Positions 61,806-64,000 of a DNA stretch of 64,000 bases are shown here, in pieces. The DNA is from Millionella massiliensis (GTDB taxonomy: Bacteria; Bacteroidota; Bacteroidia; Bacteroidales; Rikenellaceae). The position numbers and the translations under genes are program-made. The stretch is from positions 1,038,246-1,102,245 of the forward strand of contig NZ_FNWD01000002.1 in the NCBI RefSeq assembly GCF_900104655.1. The letters are read 5' to 3'. Position 1 is the stretch's first letter; every line of letters begins with the position of its first letter. Below the pieces are notes generated by a model. The model searched no databases, had not been told where the DNA came from, and saw nothing but the letters and a program-made list of their open reading frames with translations.

Positions 61806-61840
61806 AAAAAGCCCGGTATTCTGCAGTCAGAATACCGGGC
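61806..61840 (-). terminator. Terminator of the Spy-like gene
   Basis: A perfect 13-bp stem (61811-61823 with 61828-61840) and 4-base loop are followed on the minus strand by TTTTTGTC. It lies about 330 bases past the Spy-like stop. Confidence 0.8.
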
Positions 61841-62166
61841 GATACCGATAAAGTTCGAGGCTCTTTCTCCCACTCTCCTGCTCCGTTCTCGTCTTTCCGG
61901 CTCTCTCCTTCGTCGGGACTCTTTCCCCCCCTCTACACTCCCCTCCTCACACTTTCCATTTCGTTCCCTTAGCCTCGCTGCCTTTCTTCCCTTCTGCTCC
62001 CTTATCCAACTGTTTCCCTCAACACAGCCCGGCCCACGCTTCTTCTCACCGATTTCACTCACGCCCCCCCGCACTCAGCCTCTCTCACCCTTGGTTTCCT
62101 CCAGCTCCCTTTACCCCTCACCTTCTGCCCTCACACACCATCACTCAGCAGGAGGAGATGTTCGAA
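61841..62166. other. Pyrimidine-rich spacer after the Spy-like gene
   Basis: The 325 bases are dominated by C and T on the plus strand (for example TCTTTCTCCCACTCTCC). A 110-codon minus frame here is Arg/Glu/Gly-rich and looks like composition, not a gene. Confidence 0.55.
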
Positions 62167-62670
62167 CTATTTCTTGGGCGGCTGCTTCTGAGCGCCGTTC
62201 GTGGCACGGCGAAGCAGGAAGTTTTTGAAATCCTCGTCGGCAACGAATACCTTGGCTGCCTTGTCGGCCGGAAGAATCTGACGAAACTTGGCGATATACT
62301 CGACCATCACTTTGCGTTCGTCATCGATCACTCCCACCAGATCCTGGAACTGCTGCTCACCTGCCTGACCGGTACGGATCACTTTATAGAGGTCGCGGCG
62401 TTTGCGTCCCACCTCGCGGCGTGCGTCCCAATAGGCATTATAGACGGGCCAGAACTTTTGCGACTGCTCGGGAGTCAGTTGCAGGGCGTCCGTCAGGTAG
62501 GCAATCTTCATGTTTCGGATCTGTTCGCCGTGCTGCGTTTTGCTCTGTCCCTGCGGGCAGTGGGGTCCCTGGGGACCGTGGGGCGAAGTGGCTGCGGCAC
62601 CCAGCGTGCAAAGACAGAAAACAGCCGACAGCATGAACAATCTGACGTTTCGGATATTCGTTTTTTTCAT
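62167..62670 (-). CDS. Spy/CpxP-like periplasmic protein
   Basis: A 167-residue exported helical protein. After a signal peptide (about 1-26, LGAAA) comes a His/Gln/Pro-rich stretch (SPHGPQGPHCPQGQ), then long helices with the LTPEQ motif (ALQLTPEQSQKFWPVYNAY, about 61-79). That motif is the LTxxQ signature of Spy and CpxP chaperones, which respond to envelope stress. A Cys lies in the linker. It follows an ECF sigma factor and a small membrane protein on the same strand; this trio is common in Bacteroidetes. Confidence 0.8.
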   Translation of the reverse strand: MKKTNIRNVRLFMLSAVFCLCTLGAAATSPHGPQGPHCPQGQSKTQHGEQIRNMKIAYLTDALQLTPEQSQKFWPVYNAYWDARREVGRKRRDLYKVIRTGQAGEQQFQDLVGVIDDERKVMVEYIAKFRQILPADKAAKVFVADEDFKNFLLRRATNGAQKQPPKK

Positions 62671-62710
62671 GATACAACGTGTATAATCTCACATAGGACC
62701 GCCCGACCCA

Positions 62711-63163
62711 TTACCACTCGATATCGATTTCGGTCAGCGCAGCCAACAGGTCTTCACCGTAGAACCCATAGGTATCGAAGTACTCGGTAACGGCCTGGGC
62801 AAACAGCGCCTGATTTTCGACCTGGGTCACCGAATCGGGATAGGCATACTCTTCGAGGGCCACGAGATCGTCGGTATAGAGCTGATAGCCCAGCATCATG
62901 TCGGAGGTCTCGGTCTGCATGGCGAGCTGCTCACGCTGCTGCGCCTTGTAACCGGTAAAGTAGTATCCGACCGTGGCAAACAAAACCAGACATCCGAACG
63001 CGGCCGAGAGACCGACAAGTCCCCTGACCCGCTGCCAAAGCGTCGGTTGCGGTGCGCTTGCCTCCGCTGCCACGCGGTCGCGCAGGGTGTTGCGCAACTC
63101 GGCAAAATAGCCGTCCGGAACCCGATAGGGGTTGCCCGGTTTGATGTTTTTCGGTGTATCCAT
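62711..63163 (-). CDS. Small membrane protein beside an ECF sigma factor, possible anti-sigma factor
   Basis: A 150-residue protein with an N-terminal cytoplasmic part (1-45, NPYRVPDGYFAELRNTLRDRV), a membrane segment (about 47-69) and a periplasmic acidic tail with TEYFDTYGFYGEDLL. I start at MDTPKNIK, which has a clear GGAGG site six bases upstream. The order sigma factor, membrane protein, Spy-like protein suggests it regulates the sigma factor. It lacks the canonical zinc-binding HxxxCxxC motif of ZAS anti-sigma factors, so this role is inferred. Confidence 0.7.
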   Translation of the reverse strand: MDTPKNIKPGNPYRVPDGYFAELRNTLRDRVAAEASAPQPTLWQRVRGLVGLSAAFGCLVLFATVGYYFTGYKAQQREQLAMQTETSDMMLGYQLYTDDLVALEEYAYPDSVTQVENQALFAQAVTEYFDTYGFYGEDLLAALTEIDIEW

Positions 63164-63339
63164 GGTTGCCTCCTCTCTTGTTATGGGTTCGGCTTTCTTT
63201 GCATATTGGATGCACGAAGGTCGGATAGGTTTAACATCCGTCACGAATATTTTTTCGACATCGGTACGGCATGCACTGCAACACACAATCCAAGCCGGCC
63301 TGTCCGACACTTCCAACCGTAGCAGCGGGGGGATCGGCC

Positions 63340-63942
63340 TCAGGCTCGATCGGCATCGTCGTCCGGCACGAAGAAGTCGGCTCCCGAGGCGTCCTGCCGC
63401 ACCCACTGCTCGACTTTGGTCACAGCATGGTGGTACGACGCCTTGAGCGCCCCGACCGAGGTATCGAGTATGGCGGACATCTGTTCGTAGGGCATCTCGT
63501 CCCAGTAGCGGAGGGTGAAGACCGCCCGCTGTTTGGCCGGGAGTCGCCCGACGGCACGGGCCAGCGCACGTTCGGCCTCTTCGCCGTCGAAGAGCCCTTC
63601 GCTGCTGACAATCCGATCGAACGAAGCACCCCCGTCATCCAGTGAGCTGAAGAGTCCGGTGCGGCGGCTGCGAATCAGGCTCAGCGACTCGTTGACCGCA
63701 ATGCGGTAGAGCCACGTGAAGAGTCCGGACTCGCCGCGGAAGCTGCCGGCCGAGTTCCACACCTTGAGAAAGACGTTCTGCACCACGTCGTCGGCATCGT
63801 GGTGGCTGACGACGATTTTACGCACAGTCCAGTATATCCGCTGACTGTACCGATCGACCACCTGCATAAAAGCAGCTTCACGCTCTCCGGGGTCGGAGGC
63901 GCGAAGCTGTGCGATCAACTGCATGTCGTCGGTTTGAGTCAT
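63340..63942 (-). CDS. ECF-type RNA polymerase sigma factor
   Basis: A 200-residue extracytoplasmic-function sigma factor. Region 2 (about 25-90) carries DADDVVQNVFLKVWNSAGSFRG and FTWLYRIAVNESLSLIRSRR; region 4 (about 125-180) carries LPAKQRAVFTLRYWDEMPYEQMSAILDTSVGALKASYHHA. An acidic tail (FVPDDDADRA) ends it. It would direct RNA polymerase to a small regulon, probably including its own operon with the membrane protein and Spy-like chaperone. The stop of this gene lies 176 bases before the next start. Confidence 0.93.
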   Translation of the reverse strand: MTQTDDMQLIAQLRASDPGEREAAFMQVVDRYSQRIYWTVRKIVVSHHDADDVVQNVFLKVWNSAGSFRGESGLFTWLYRIAVNESLSLIRSRRTGLFSSLDDGGASFDRIVSSEGLFDGEEAERALARAVGRLPAKQRAVFTLRYWDEMPYEQMSAILDTSVGALKASYHHAVTKVEQWVRQDASGADFFVPDDDADRA

Positions 63943-64000
63943 GATATGTGCGACACAAGGTGCTGTTTACGGATCGGAAAGGGGGAGCGGACAAACCGGT

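Noticed and set aside
61742-62074. A 110-codon minus-strand frame after the Spy-like gene
   Set aside because: Arg/Glu/Gly-rich product of a low-complexity spacer that contains a terminator.

Overview
The window is chromosomal DNA of a GC-rich Bacteroidales bacterium, most likely an Alistipes-type member of the Rikenellaceae. The order is supported by FimB/Mfa2-type fimbrial lipoproteins, the moxR-batA-E cluster, DUF4369 thioredoxin lipoproteins, a TPR/SH3 BatE, secreted GH2/GH31/sulfatase enzymes, and recurrent TAnnTTTG -7 promoter boxes with few Shine-Dalgarno sequences. The genus is inferred from GC content and gene style and was not tested.

Layout. 1-3401: end of a fimbrial (Mfa/Fim-type) cluster, with a truncated DUF3575 gene, a FimB/Mfa2-like anchor and a large fimbrillin-like lipoprotein with a GLUG-type tail. 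3859-4059: tRNA-Gly(GCC) and tRNA-Thr(GGT). 4215-7273: a Cys/Met-metabolism PLP enzyme and a solitary bioA. 7595-14810: a minus-strand phage head and packaging cassette (small and large terminase, ClpP-like protease, capsid, portal, head connector) with no tail, lysis, integrase or replication genes. 15383-17737: AraC regulator and clostripain-like lipoprotein. 18101-20263: RelA/SpoT homologue with a degenerate hydrolase motif. 20564-27574: sulfatase, GH2 and GH31 glycan-degradation genes. 27818-31183: OPT transporter and peptidase T. 31407-33899: galE and a WecA/MraY-type transferase. 34055-42415: lysS, secA, a DUF2851 gene and yebC.

43073-53525 is a long minus-strand run: moxR, DUF58, a membrane protein, batC, batA, batB, batD, batE, recR. 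Here batC precedes batA, which differs from the usual A-B-C-D-E order. 53887-58956 holds thioredoxin-like lipoproteins, ruvC, lpxD and a beta-barrel protein. 59501-61600 is a second GH2 enzyme whose usual acid/base Asn-Glu reads Asp-Gln. 62167-63942 is an ECF sigma factor, a small membrane protein and a Spy-like periplasmic protein.

The strongest unusual signals are: the isolated head-only phage cassette, with its Thr/Ser/Glu-rich connector insert, tetrapeptide minisatellite in the large terminase and unusual gene order; the GH2 with a substituted acid/base; the RelA/SpoT homologue lacking the HD-domain ED pair; a perfect hairpin in the moxR leader; and recurrent pyrimidine-rich intergenic spacers, all on the same strand.
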